DNA of 5,133 bases from Gammaproteobacteria bacterium. GTDB taxonomy: Bacteria; Pseudomonadota; Gammaproteobacteria; GCA-001735895. The position numbers and the translations under genes were made by a program. Positions 1 through 4,493 of the stretch are shown here, piece by piece. Every line of letters begins with the position of its first letter. The stretch's first letter is position 1. Location: positions 1 to 5,133 of the forward strand of contig QNFD01000228.1 of NCBI GenBank assembly GCA_003645435.1, given 5' to 3'. Below the pieces are notes generated by a model, which searched no databases, had not been told where the DNA came from, and saw only the letters and a list, made by a program, of their open reading frames with translations.

Positions 1-74
1 CACCTATGCCATCATCTTCTGACAGTGGTAAAAAGGTTGTGGTTAATCTAACAGAATTGAATATCGATCTGTGA
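1..74 (+). CDS. Possible 3' end of a plus-strand gene (partial)
   Basis: The third plus frame is open from the window edge to a TGA at 72-74. It encodes a short hydrophilic tail (SSSDSGKKVVVNLTELNIDL) that reads like the C-terminus of a soluble protein. The other two plus frames close within 51 bases. An internal ATG lies at 6-8 but has too little upstream sequence to judge as a start. Only about 24 residues are visible, so no family can be assigned and an open frame this short could arise by chance. The following 93 bases (75-167) hold no gene or clear hairpin that I can support. Confidence 0.3.
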   Translation, partial: PMPSSSDSGKKVVVNLTELNIDL

Positions 75-167
75 TTTTTTCCGTGATTTGTAAAAAGCGG
101 GGTTTAGGGACATTGCAGGAAGTGGTTACTAGCAGCAGGGCGATTGGATAAATTTTTTGTTTCGTGC

Positions 168-273
168 CCCCCTCACCCCTGCCCTCTCCCCGGAGGGGCG
201 AGGGGGAAAACAGCAATATCGTCGCCCGGTACGCTCCCTCGCCCCCTTGGGGGAGAGGGCTGGGGTGAGGGGG
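168..273. repeat. Large GC-rich inverted repeat (dispersed hairpin/MITE-like element)
   Basis: The left arm 168-191 (CCCCCTCACCCC, T, GCCCTCTCCCC) is the reverse complement of 250-273 at 23 of 24 positions; the only mismatch is T180 against T261. A second pair inside it, 195-204 with 236-245, extends the structure, leaving a central loop of about 31 bases. C/G-rich arms with CCCTCACCCC at one end and GGGGTGAGGG at the other are typical of an intergenic repeat found in many copies in diverse proteobacterial genomes. Its reading frames give spurious peptides such as LTPALSPKGARE. It ends 18 bp beyond the stop codon of the amidotransferase gene. It could fold as RNA and protect or end transcripts, but no T-tract follows on either strand, so I do not call it an intrinsic terminator. 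No transposase is present. Confidence 0.85.
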
Positions 274-291
274 TAGATAATTACCTCATAA

Positions 292-1029
292 CTAACACGC
301 ATATCGATTAACAAATCGCTTCAAAATTTCCTGTGCAAATGGAGTTTCATGCTCCCCGACCGCCTGGATCAGGCATTGAGCTTCCTCCGGTGCAAAATAA
401 CCATGATGCCTATAAGCCCGAATCCTTAGCGTAAAACCTTCACAATCTCCTTCCGGATGGAACTGGGTCGCATAGACGTTGTTGCCAATACGAAACATTT
501 GAACCGGGCAGGCCTGCCCTCTAATTAGCAGGCTTGCACCTGCAGGGGTATCGTCACAGGCCTCCTTGTGACCGAGTAAAACCGTAATCTGATCTGGAAA
601 TCCTGCCAGTAGTGTGTCTTTTTTACCGTCATCAGTAAGACTAACGCTGACGCCGCCAACCGGCTCGGCGTATTTACCCGAAATTGGTGTATTGAGGTAT
701 GAACCTAATAAACCACAACCGGAACAGGCACCGAGAAAGGGGAAATCATTTGCGACGACGTCATCAAGTAAGCGTTTAAAGTCTCCTTCTATCTTCTTCT
801 GGATAGTGGATTTTTCCAGTTCCGGCGTGCTAATATCAAACGGGCTGCCTCCGACAATTATCGCCGCGTAGTCGTGCAGGGATATATCAGGTATTCCAGT
901 CTTTTCGATGCGTATTCGGTAAACATCTTTTTCACCAAGCCCACCATATTTTAATATGGCCTCAAATTCACTATTGGAGGTATCGTCTTCCGGACGAATT
1001 TGTAAAACAAGAAACGGTTTTGAACTCAT
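292..1029 (-). CDS. Class I glutamine amidotransferase domain protein
   Basis: This 245-residue cytoplasmic protein consists of a single class I (triad) glutamine amidotransferase domain, which hydrolyses glutamine to release ammonia. The nucleophile elbow is FLGACSGCG with Cys102. The second catalytic element is ATQFHPEGD with His191 and Glu193. The LLGHKEAC segment near residue 154 matches the SHGD/GHK position of GMP-synthase-type amidotransferase domains. No synthetase or acceptor domain is fused, so the ammonia acceptor is unknown; stand-alone members are usually annotated only as GMP synthase-like or type 1 amidotransferases. The start ATG at 1029 is preceded by no good Shine-Dalgarno sequence, but no better in-frame start is evident and the N-terminus (KPFLVLQIRPED) matches the domain's first beta strand. 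The gene stands alone between the hairpin repeat and a divergent small gene. Family assignment is firm; the substrate is not. Confidence 0.92.
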   Translation of the reverse strand: MSSKPFLVLQIRPEDDTSNSEFEAILKYGGLGEKDVYRIRIEKTGIPDISLHDYAAIIVGGSPFDISTPELEKSTIQKKIEGDFKRLLDDVVANDFPFLGACSGCGLLGSYLNTPISGKYAEPVGGVSVSLTDDGKKDTLLAGFPDQITVLLGHKEACDDTPAGASLLIRGQACPVQMFRIGNNVYATQFHPEGDCEGFTLRIRAYRHHGYFAPEEAQCLIQAVGEHETPFAQEILKRFVNRYAC

Positions 1030-1092
1030 AAGAAGATTCGATGCAGTAGCTGCGCCAGGTTAAAAGACAGGTTTCTAATTGCAATAAGAGCG

Positions 1093-1103
1093 ACTATATA
1101 TCA
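1093..1103 (-). promoter_or_regulatory. Candidate extended -10 region for the amidotransferase gene
   Basis: On the minus strand, TGATATATAGT contains a TATAGT hexamer (1098-1093, 5 of 6 matches to TATAAT) and an overlapping TATATA with a TGn extension. This would place transcription start near 1086 and leave a leader of about 57 bases. No convincing -35 hexamer lies 16-18 bp upstream, so the call rests on the -10 alone in an AT-rich region. Confidence 0.25.
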
Positions 1104-1218
1104 AGATAGCTATAACGATAGAAATACGCCAGTGTTGTGCCAACGATGCAGGTATCTGTCAAATTCAGCGAGAATTGTAACTAAGTACAAAAAAACGCTC
1201 GATTCCCGCTATTCGTCC

Positions 1219-1224
1219 TATAAT
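1219..1224 (+). promoter_or_regulatory. -10 box (perfect TATAAT) upstream of the 56-aa gene
   Basis: TATAAT at 1219-1224 is a perfect sigma70-type -10 hexamer, 37 bp before the ATG at 1262. Transcription would start near 1231, giving a leader of about 31 bases. The -35 position holds only weak matches (ACGCTC/CTCGAT around 1195-1203), so the promoter may be weak or need an activator. A dyad begins three bases downstream of the hexamer. Confidence 0.45.
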
Positions 1225-1226
1225 CA

Positions 1227-1250
1227 CACTTTACCACTTATATTAAAGTG
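1227..1250 (+). promoter_or_regulatory. Dyad CACTTTA-N10-TAAAGTG over the predicted start site
   Basis: CACTTTA (1227-1233) and TAAAGTG (1244-1250) are perfect 7-bp inverted arms separated by 10 bases. The dyad sits directly downstream of the TATAAT box and covers the predicted +1, the classic place for a repressor operator. The right arm also abuts the weak ribosome binding region, so in RNA it could form a small AU-rich hairpin. No known regulator motif is recognised. Confidence 0.35.
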
Positions 1251-1261
1251 AGATTAGAGCT

Positions 1262-1432
1262 ATGAACGTTGAAACTATTGAGAACCCTGGAATTACGATG
1301 GAATCGAATACTGCGAATACTGATCTAGAAAGTCGATTAGACCGGGTCGAACACTATCTTGTTTCGATTAGAGCCGCCTGCTGGTTAACTGCAATCGGAA
1401 TCCTTGCTCTGGTGGTTACCCAGGTAGTCTAA
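1262..1432 (+). CDS. Small tail-anchored membrane protein, 56 aa, unknown function
   Basis: The ORF encodes 56 residues. Residues 1-20 are polar. Residues about 21-37 (DLESRLDRVEHYLVSIR) have heptad-like L/V/I spacing and could form a short amphipathic or coiled-coil helix. Residues about 38-56 (AACWLTAIGILALVVTQVV) form one hydrophobic segment ending at the C-terminus. This suggests a tail-anchored inner-membrane protein with its N-terminus in the cytoplasm. A perfect -10 box lies upstream. The ribosome binding site is weak (GTGAGA, 8 bp before the ATG), and a second in-frame ATG at 1298 would give 44 residues. The gene converges with the lipoprotein gene 51 bp downstream. I do not recognise a named family. 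The organised helix-plus-anchor layout and promoter support a real gene, but conservation is untested. Confidence 0.6.
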   Translation: MNVETIENPGITMESNTANTDLESRLDRVEHYLVSIRAACWLTAIGILALVVTQVV

Positions 1433-1450
1433 CTTTCGTTAGCTATAATA

Positions 1451-1494
1451 TAAAAGGAGACGCCGGTCAGGCCGGAAATGGGTTTATTCCGGCG
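1451..1494 (-). terminator. Candidate terminator after the lipoprotein gene
   Basis: Read on the minus strand, CGCCGG (1494-1489) can pair with CCGGCG (1466-1461), and TTTTA follows at 1455-1451 after five bases. An alternative 7-bp stem (1471-1477 with 1487-1493, 9-base loop) uses the same left arm. The stem overlaps the lipoprotein stop codon. The gap before the short T-run and the competing folds make this only a moderate candidate. Confidence 0.33.
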
Positions 1495-2041
1495 GAAATT
1501 GCTCGAGCATTTTCGCCACCGTCGCGTTAACCATCTCGGTTGTTTTTTCCGCGCTCGAATGCTCGGAAACAATCTGCGTACTAACCCCACGCCAGACTAA
1601 CTGGCCGCTCGCCGCCTCGGTCACATCGACCAACAGGGTGCCCTGATCATAAGCCCTCACGGTTGAGCCGGTGCCGATACCAATACCACCATAACTACCG
1701 TAAGAGCCACGCCCGACTGCAATACCCCCGCTAACATTGCTGTTGCTAATTTTTTGTTCCACGGTCATGTGGTAACTGATGTAAAAATCCGGTTTTCCCG
1801 AATCGATATAATTATAACCTTTCGCTGACAGGCCGTCTTCCACTGCCTTCCTGATTCGACTGTCAACCAGGTCATTATCTTTCAATCCATACTCGTTATT
1901 AGCATTCAATTTCCAGGTAAAAGTCTTCAGCCCGCTAAAACGGAAACTCTGATCGTAATCCTGGCTCACCGTAATCCCTGAACAGGCCTGTAAAGCGATT
2001 ATGATGAATACACATAAAACATACCGCACTATCAACTTCAT
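1484..2041 (-). CDS. DUF4136 domain outer-membrane lipoprotein
   Basis: The protein has 185 residues. Residues 1-20 form a type II signal peptide: positively charged start, hydrophobic core VLCVFIIIA and lipobox LQAC with Cys20 as the lipidation site. Ser rather than Asp at position +2 predicts outer-membrane sorting by the Lol system. The mature part matches DUF4136: an early DYDQSFRFSGLKTFTW block (29-44), then DSRIRKAVEDGLSAKGY (60-76), PDFYISYHMTVEQK (84-97), and YDQGTLLVDVTEAASGQLVWRG split across 131-152. It ends with a QFPPE tail. A glycine-rich stretch (105-126), typical of the family, sits in the middle. The family's biochemical function is unknown. The start ATG at 2041 has a poor Shine-Dalgarno sequence but is fixed by the signal peptide. 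The gene is divergent from the 35-aa gene across a 233-bp region containing an FNR-type site. Confidence 0.92.
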   Translation of the reverse strand: MKLIVRYVLCVFIIIALQACSGITVSQDYDQSFRFSGLKTFTWKLNANNEYGLKDNDLVDSRIRKAVEDGLSAKGYNYIDSGKPDFYISYHMTVEQKISNSNVSGGIAVGRGSYGSYGGIGIGTGSTVRAYDQGTLLVDVTEAASGQLVWRGVSTQIVSEHSSAEKTTEMVNATVAKMLEQFPPE

Positions 2042-2201
2042 GTTAAATACCCGTTGTTGCTAATTTTAATGGCCTCTATGGCCCGACATTTAACGATAGC
2101 ACATTCAGCTTCATGGCTGCACCCATCCGTATCGGAACCTCGTCTACTCCGCGCATTTTTCATTGCGTTACTTCCAGAAATTAAGCTTAATCCTTTACAA
2201 C

Positions 2202-2215
2202 TTGATCTAGATCAA
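2202..2215. promoter_or_regulatory. FNR/ANR-type operator, perfect TTGAT-N4-ATCAA
   Basis: TTGATCTAGATCAA is a perfect 14-bp palindrome matching the FNR/ANR/Dnr-family consensus with both half sites intact. These are CRP-family regulators, with FNR and ANR sensing oxygen through a 4Fe-4S cluster. Its centre (2208.5) lies 20 bp upstream of the TATACT box, edge to edge, close to the class II activator position near -41.5 that replaces a -35 element. It lies 60 bp before the 35-aa gene and 161 bp before the divergent lipoprotein gene. A CRP-like or Dnr-like regulator with the same core could also bind here. Confidence 0.75.
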
Positions 2216-2235
2216 TATCACATTAAAGGCACAAA

Positions 2236-2241
2236 TATACT
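2236..2241 (+). promoter_or_regulatory. -10 box TATACT of the FNR-type promoter
   Basis: TATACT matches the -10 consensus at 5 of 6 positions. Transcription would begin near 2248-2250, giving a leader of about 25 bases. There is no -35 hexamer; the FNR-type site occupies that position. This is the expected arrangement for an activator-dependent class II promoter. Confidence 0.55.
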
Positions 2242-2263
2242 GTAAATAGACCTTTCAGATAAT

Positions 2264-2269
2264 GAGGAG
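2264..2269 (+). promoter_or_regulatory. Strong ribosome binding site (GAGGAG) for the 35-aa gene
   Basis: GAGGAG lies 5 bases upstream of the ATG at 2275. It is among the strongest Shine-Dalgarno matches in the window and selects this start over an overlapping ATG at 2270, whose frame closes after 14 codons. A near-consensus site in front of so short a frame argues that it is translated. Confidence 0.7.
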
Positions 2270-2274
2270 ATGAA

Positions 2275-2382
2275 ATGGTCCATAACGATGATAAATCAGC
2301 GGCGCTACAGATAGGAATCATCATACTAATGTTCATCGTCGTCGGTGTTATTCTGGTCATTGCGGCGAATTATATCGCCTGA
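2275..2382 (+). CDS. 35-aa single-span membrane protein behind an FNR-type promoter
   Basis: The product has 35 residues: a short polar, mildly charged N-terminus (MVHNDDKSAALQ), then one strongly hydrophobic helix (residues about 13-31, rich in I, V and L) and a short tail ANYIA. It should be a single-pass inner-membrane peptide. Evidence for a real gene is the combination of a good Shine-Dalgarno sequence, a -10 box and a perfect FNR-type site in the right order and spacing. The sequence matches no family I can name. FNR-class control and this size recall the small accessory subunits of respiratory oxidases (CydX and CydH/YnhF types), but I see none of their signature residues and no oxidase gene is adjacent, so that role is only a hypothesis. 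It converges with greB 45 bp away. Confidence 0.7.
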   Translation: MVHNDDKSAALQIGIIILMFIVVGVILVIAANYIA

Positions 2383-2390
2383 TTAGCACA

Positions 2391-2419
2391 CCGGCGGCAG
2401 GTTTTCCACTGCCTGGCGG
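2391..2419. terminator. Weak hairpin between convergent genes
   Basis: GGCAG (2396-2400) pairs with CTGCC (2409-2413) around an 8-base loop, with a possible bulged extension CCG (2391-2393) with CGG (2417-2419). It lies between the stops of the 35-aa gene and greB, where a shared terminator is expected. No T-run follows on either strand, so an intrinsic terminator is doubtful. Confidence 0.25.
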
Positions 2420-2427
2420 CTTGCGAT

Positions 2428-2919
2428 TCAGAATTTAATTTCTGTAATCAGATAAGAGTTGGTACCGCCCGGAACCTGCACTGTCACTTCTTCTCCGAGT
2501 TCGCGCTTTAACAATGCTCGTGCGAGTGGGGAATCGATACTGATATAGTGATCGGCATGGTCGAATTCGTCGGAACCGACGATTCGATAAGTATTAATCA
2601 CTTCGCTCTCGTCTTCCAGACTGACGCTGGCACCGAAGAAGACCCGGTCGGAACTGGCGGGTTTTTCACTGACCACTTTCAGTTCGGGCAAGCGTTTTTG
2701 CAAATATCGTATACGCCGATCCAGTTCGCGTAATTCTTTCTTGCGGTAGATATATTCGGCGTTTTCCGAACGATCACCCTCGGCTGCCGCGGCTGACAGG
2801 GCACTGACCACTTCGCGTCGCCTTGGCCAGATTTCCTTTTGCTCCTGTTCAAGCGAATGCATTCCTTCGAGAGTAATGTAAGGTGATTTCTTTTCTGCGG
2901 GCGGACGATAACGACTCAT
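2428..2919 (-). CDS. greB: Transcription elongation factor GreB
   Basis: GreB enters the secondary channel of backtracked RNA polymerase and stimulates cleavage of the extruded RNA 3' end, rescuing arrested complexes. The 163-residue product is close to the usual GreB length. It starts with the GreB-type N-terminus (SRYRPP, YITLEGMHSLEQEQ). An antiparallel coiled coil follows over roughly residues 18-82, whose tip EGDRSENAEY carries the two acidic residues Asp49 and Glu52 that help hold the catalytic Mg2+. The C-terminal FKBP-like globular domain (about 91-163) includes FFGASVSLEDE, YRIVGSDEFD and SPLARALLKRELGEEV. The basic residues and SPLARALL segment favour GreB over GreA. Its ATG lies 39 bp after the phosphatase stop, so it is probably the last gene of the trp-linked transcript unless an internal promoter exists. 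Confidence 0.97.
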   Translation of the reverse strand: MSRYRPPAEKKSPYITLEGMHSLEQEQKEIWPRRREVVSALSAAAAEGDRSENAEYIYRKKELRELDRRIRYLQKRLPELKVVSEKPASSDRVFFGASVSLEDESEVINTYRIVGSDEFDHADHYISIDSPLARALLKRELGEEVTVQVPGGTNSYLITEIKF

Positions 2920-2958
2920 AAAGGCTACTTTAGTGGAACGGCTTAGGCATTAACCCGA

Positions 2959-3702
2959 CTACCAGGTAATTAGCTCGATTGGTAAATGTTCAATACGGTT
3001 TAAATAAACGGCCGTGTGCGATCCCCTGGTAAAATCGATGCGAGAGATAGAGGTGTTGTGGAAGGTCCAGTTAGCGACCCAATCGCTATCGTAATTGTTT
3101 TCGTGCCGCGGCACAGACATTAGCTCGTTGATAAATTGATCGATAAAATCACCGTGCGCGACCATCGCAATGCAATCATCGCTGTCTCCATGCCGCTGTT
3201 TTATACCTGCCACCACAGCTTGCATGCGATCAAGAAATTCCTCGTGGCTTTCCGCCGGCCGATTCCACCAGCCTTCGCTATCTAGCCCGTCGGGCAGCTT
3301 AAGCCCAGGAAAGCGTTGTTCAAAATAACGACGATCGGAGCCGGGCAAACCTCGCATTACTCCATTTCCATCATATTCGTAAACACCGTTTTTCTCGAAA
3401 ATGTCCGCCAACGCGTGCAAATCAAGATCGCATGCCCGTGCGATATACTCCGCGGTCAGCACCGAACGGGTCATTAAGCTGCAATAGACGTGAGTCAATC
3501 CATAACTGGTTTCACGCCCCGGACTAAAAGGATGCTGGCGCGGTTCGCCCTCGGGATGAGCCAGGTGCTCGGCGAGTAACTCGGCCTGCCGGTGACCGGT
3601 ATCGGTAATTTCCGGATCAGGGTTGCGTCCGTCAGCACGGTCACTGCCATCCCAGATTAAATTGTTGGCTGATTGTGCGTGTCGTACCAGGTATAGTTTC
3701 AT
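2959..3702 (-). CDS. Histidine phosphatase superfamily (phosphoglycerate mutase-like) protein
   Basis: This 247-residue cytoplasmic protein begins with LVRHAQSANN, the RHG-type motif containing Arg7 and His8, the phospho-acceptor histidine. Arg79 in CSLMTRSVLTAE is the expected second phosphate-binding arginine. His183 in MVAHGDFID is the second catalytic histidine, and Glu103 or Glu109 in IFEKNGVYEYDG is a likely proton donor. The LNERHYG-type segment of true phosphoglycerate mutases is not seen, which suggests a phosphatase rather than a mutase; the substrate cannot be told from sequence. An insertion of polar residues around 49-66 precedes the TRS motif. A GGAG ribosome binding site (3716-3713) lies 10 bp before the ATG. 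The gene follows trpA by 27 bp and precedes greB by 39 bp on the same strand, so co-transcription is likely. Confidence 0.93.
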   Translation of the reverse strand: MKLYLVRHAQSANNLIWDGSDRADGRNPDPEITDTGHRQAELLAEHLAHPEGEPRQHPFSPGRETSYGLTHVYCSLMTRSVLTAEYIARACDLDLHALADIFEKNGVYEYDGNGVMRGLPGSDRRYFEQRFPGLKLPDGLDSEGWWNRPAESHEEFLDRMQAVVAGIKQRHGDSDDCIAMVAHGDFIDQFINELMSVPRHENNYDSDWVANWTFHNTSISRIDFTRGSHTAVYLNRIEHLPIELITW

Positions 3703-3729
3703 GCGCTTAATTCTCCAGGGAGTCTCTGA

Positions 3730-4491
3730 TTAAATCGATGCTTGGCCAATCATGGTTTTCATTTTCTCAGCGGCCACATCGCTGCCGTCGTTGCGCTGCC
3801 ATTCGATATACTTCGAGCAAAATGCGGCTACCTCCGCCTTACCGGCGAGAGCATTTAAATCATCAGCCGAACGCACGCCGAAACCGACCGCGAGCGGTAA
3901 ATCGGTAAATTGTCGAATTCTGTCGAGGTATTTCTCAAAATCCTCACCCCATTGCGTCTGATGCCCGGTGACACCCATGCGCGATACCACGTAAATCATG
4001 CCGCGGGAGGCCTTCGCAATTCTCTCAACCCGTGACGGTGGTGTATTCGGCGTCACCATCAATATCGGCGATAAACCGAGTTCATCGAAGGTCGGTAACC
4101 AGGGCTCGATTTCCTCGACGGGCCAGTCGGGAATGATTAATCCCTTTATACCCACCGATGCTGCTTTCTCAAATAGTGCCTGTAGGCCATAACGATATAA
4201 CGGATTCAGGTAACTCATCAAGATAAAGGTAACTTCGGGATGCCTGGCACACACCTTTTCGGCAAGCGCAAGCGTCGCCCGCACCGAACCACCGTGCTTG
4301 AGGGCATCGTAACAGGCATTCACCAGGGTATGCCCATCCGCGACCGGATCGCTAAAAGGAACCTGCAGCTCGATCAGTTTAACTCCCGATTTCACCAGTC
4401 CTGCAATCGCTCTCTCATTTTCGTCCAGGTTCGGAAAGCCAACCACTGCATGCGACATCACCTGTAATGCTTCGTACTGTTTTGGAAACAT
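3730..4491 (-). CDS. trpA: Tryptophan synthase alpha subunit (divergent type)
   Basis: TrpA cleaves indole-3-glycerol phosphate to indole and glyceraldehyde 3-phosphate and passes indole through a tunnel to TrpB. I place the start at 4491: it lies 2 bp after the trpB stop and has a strong ribosome binding site, giving 253 residues. An ATG at 4563 would overlap trpB by 70 bases and add a tail absent from TrpA. The TIM barrel is clear: Glu41 and Asp52 in IELQVPFSDPVADG are the catalytic pair (Glu49/Asp60 of enteric TrpA). MSYLNPLYRYG, LIIPDWPVEE, YVVSRMGVTG and the phosphate-binding AVGFG also match. Oddities: it is about 15 residues shorter than the roughly 268 typical of TrpA, the usual GDP motif of the first strand is VVGFPN, and the phosphate-binding GSA turn reads CSK (Cys225-Ser226). 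It should still be a working alpha subunit, but of a non-textbook branch. Confidence 0.94.
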   Translation of the reverse strand: MFPKQYEALQVMSHAVVGFPNLDENERAIAGLVKSGVKLIELQVPFSDPVADGHTLVNACYDALKHGGSVRATLALAEKVCARHPEVTFILMSYLNPLYRYGLQALFEKAASVGIKGLIIPDWPVEEIEPWLPTFDELGLSPILMVTPNTPPSRVERIAKASRGMIYVVSRMGVTGHQTQWGEDFEKYLDRIRQFTDLPLAVGFGVRSADDLNALAGKAEVAAFCSKYIEWQRNDGSDVAAEKMKTMIGQASI

Positions 4492-4493
4492 GC

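Noticed and set aside
168..273. Hairpin repeat as an intrinsic terminator
   Set aside because: The stem is long and strong, but neither strand has a T-tract directly after it.
129..314. 61-codon minus-strand ORF
   Set aside because: It lies almost wholly inside the inverted repeat and overlaps the 3' end of the amidotransferase gene. Its peptide is the usual spurious translation of this repeat.
2069..2083. Direct repeat ATGGCC-TCT-ATGGCC upstream of the lipoprotein gene
   Set aside because: Two short copies only. It might be an operator, but chance is a sufficient explanation and no regulator with this motif is recognised.
2054..2245. 63-codon plus-strand ORF
   Set aside because: It runs through the FNR-type box and the -10 box of the 35-aa gene, has no ribosome binding site, and its composition does not resemble a protein domain.
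2438..2453. AT-rich dyad CAGAA...TTCTG at the greB stop codon
   Set aside because: Five-base arms overlapping the coding end, with no T-run and weak pairing; too likely by chance.
3136..3151. TTGAT...AATCA resembling an FNR site
   Set aside because: The spacing is 6 rather than 4, one half-site is wrong, and it lies inside the phosphatase coding sequence.
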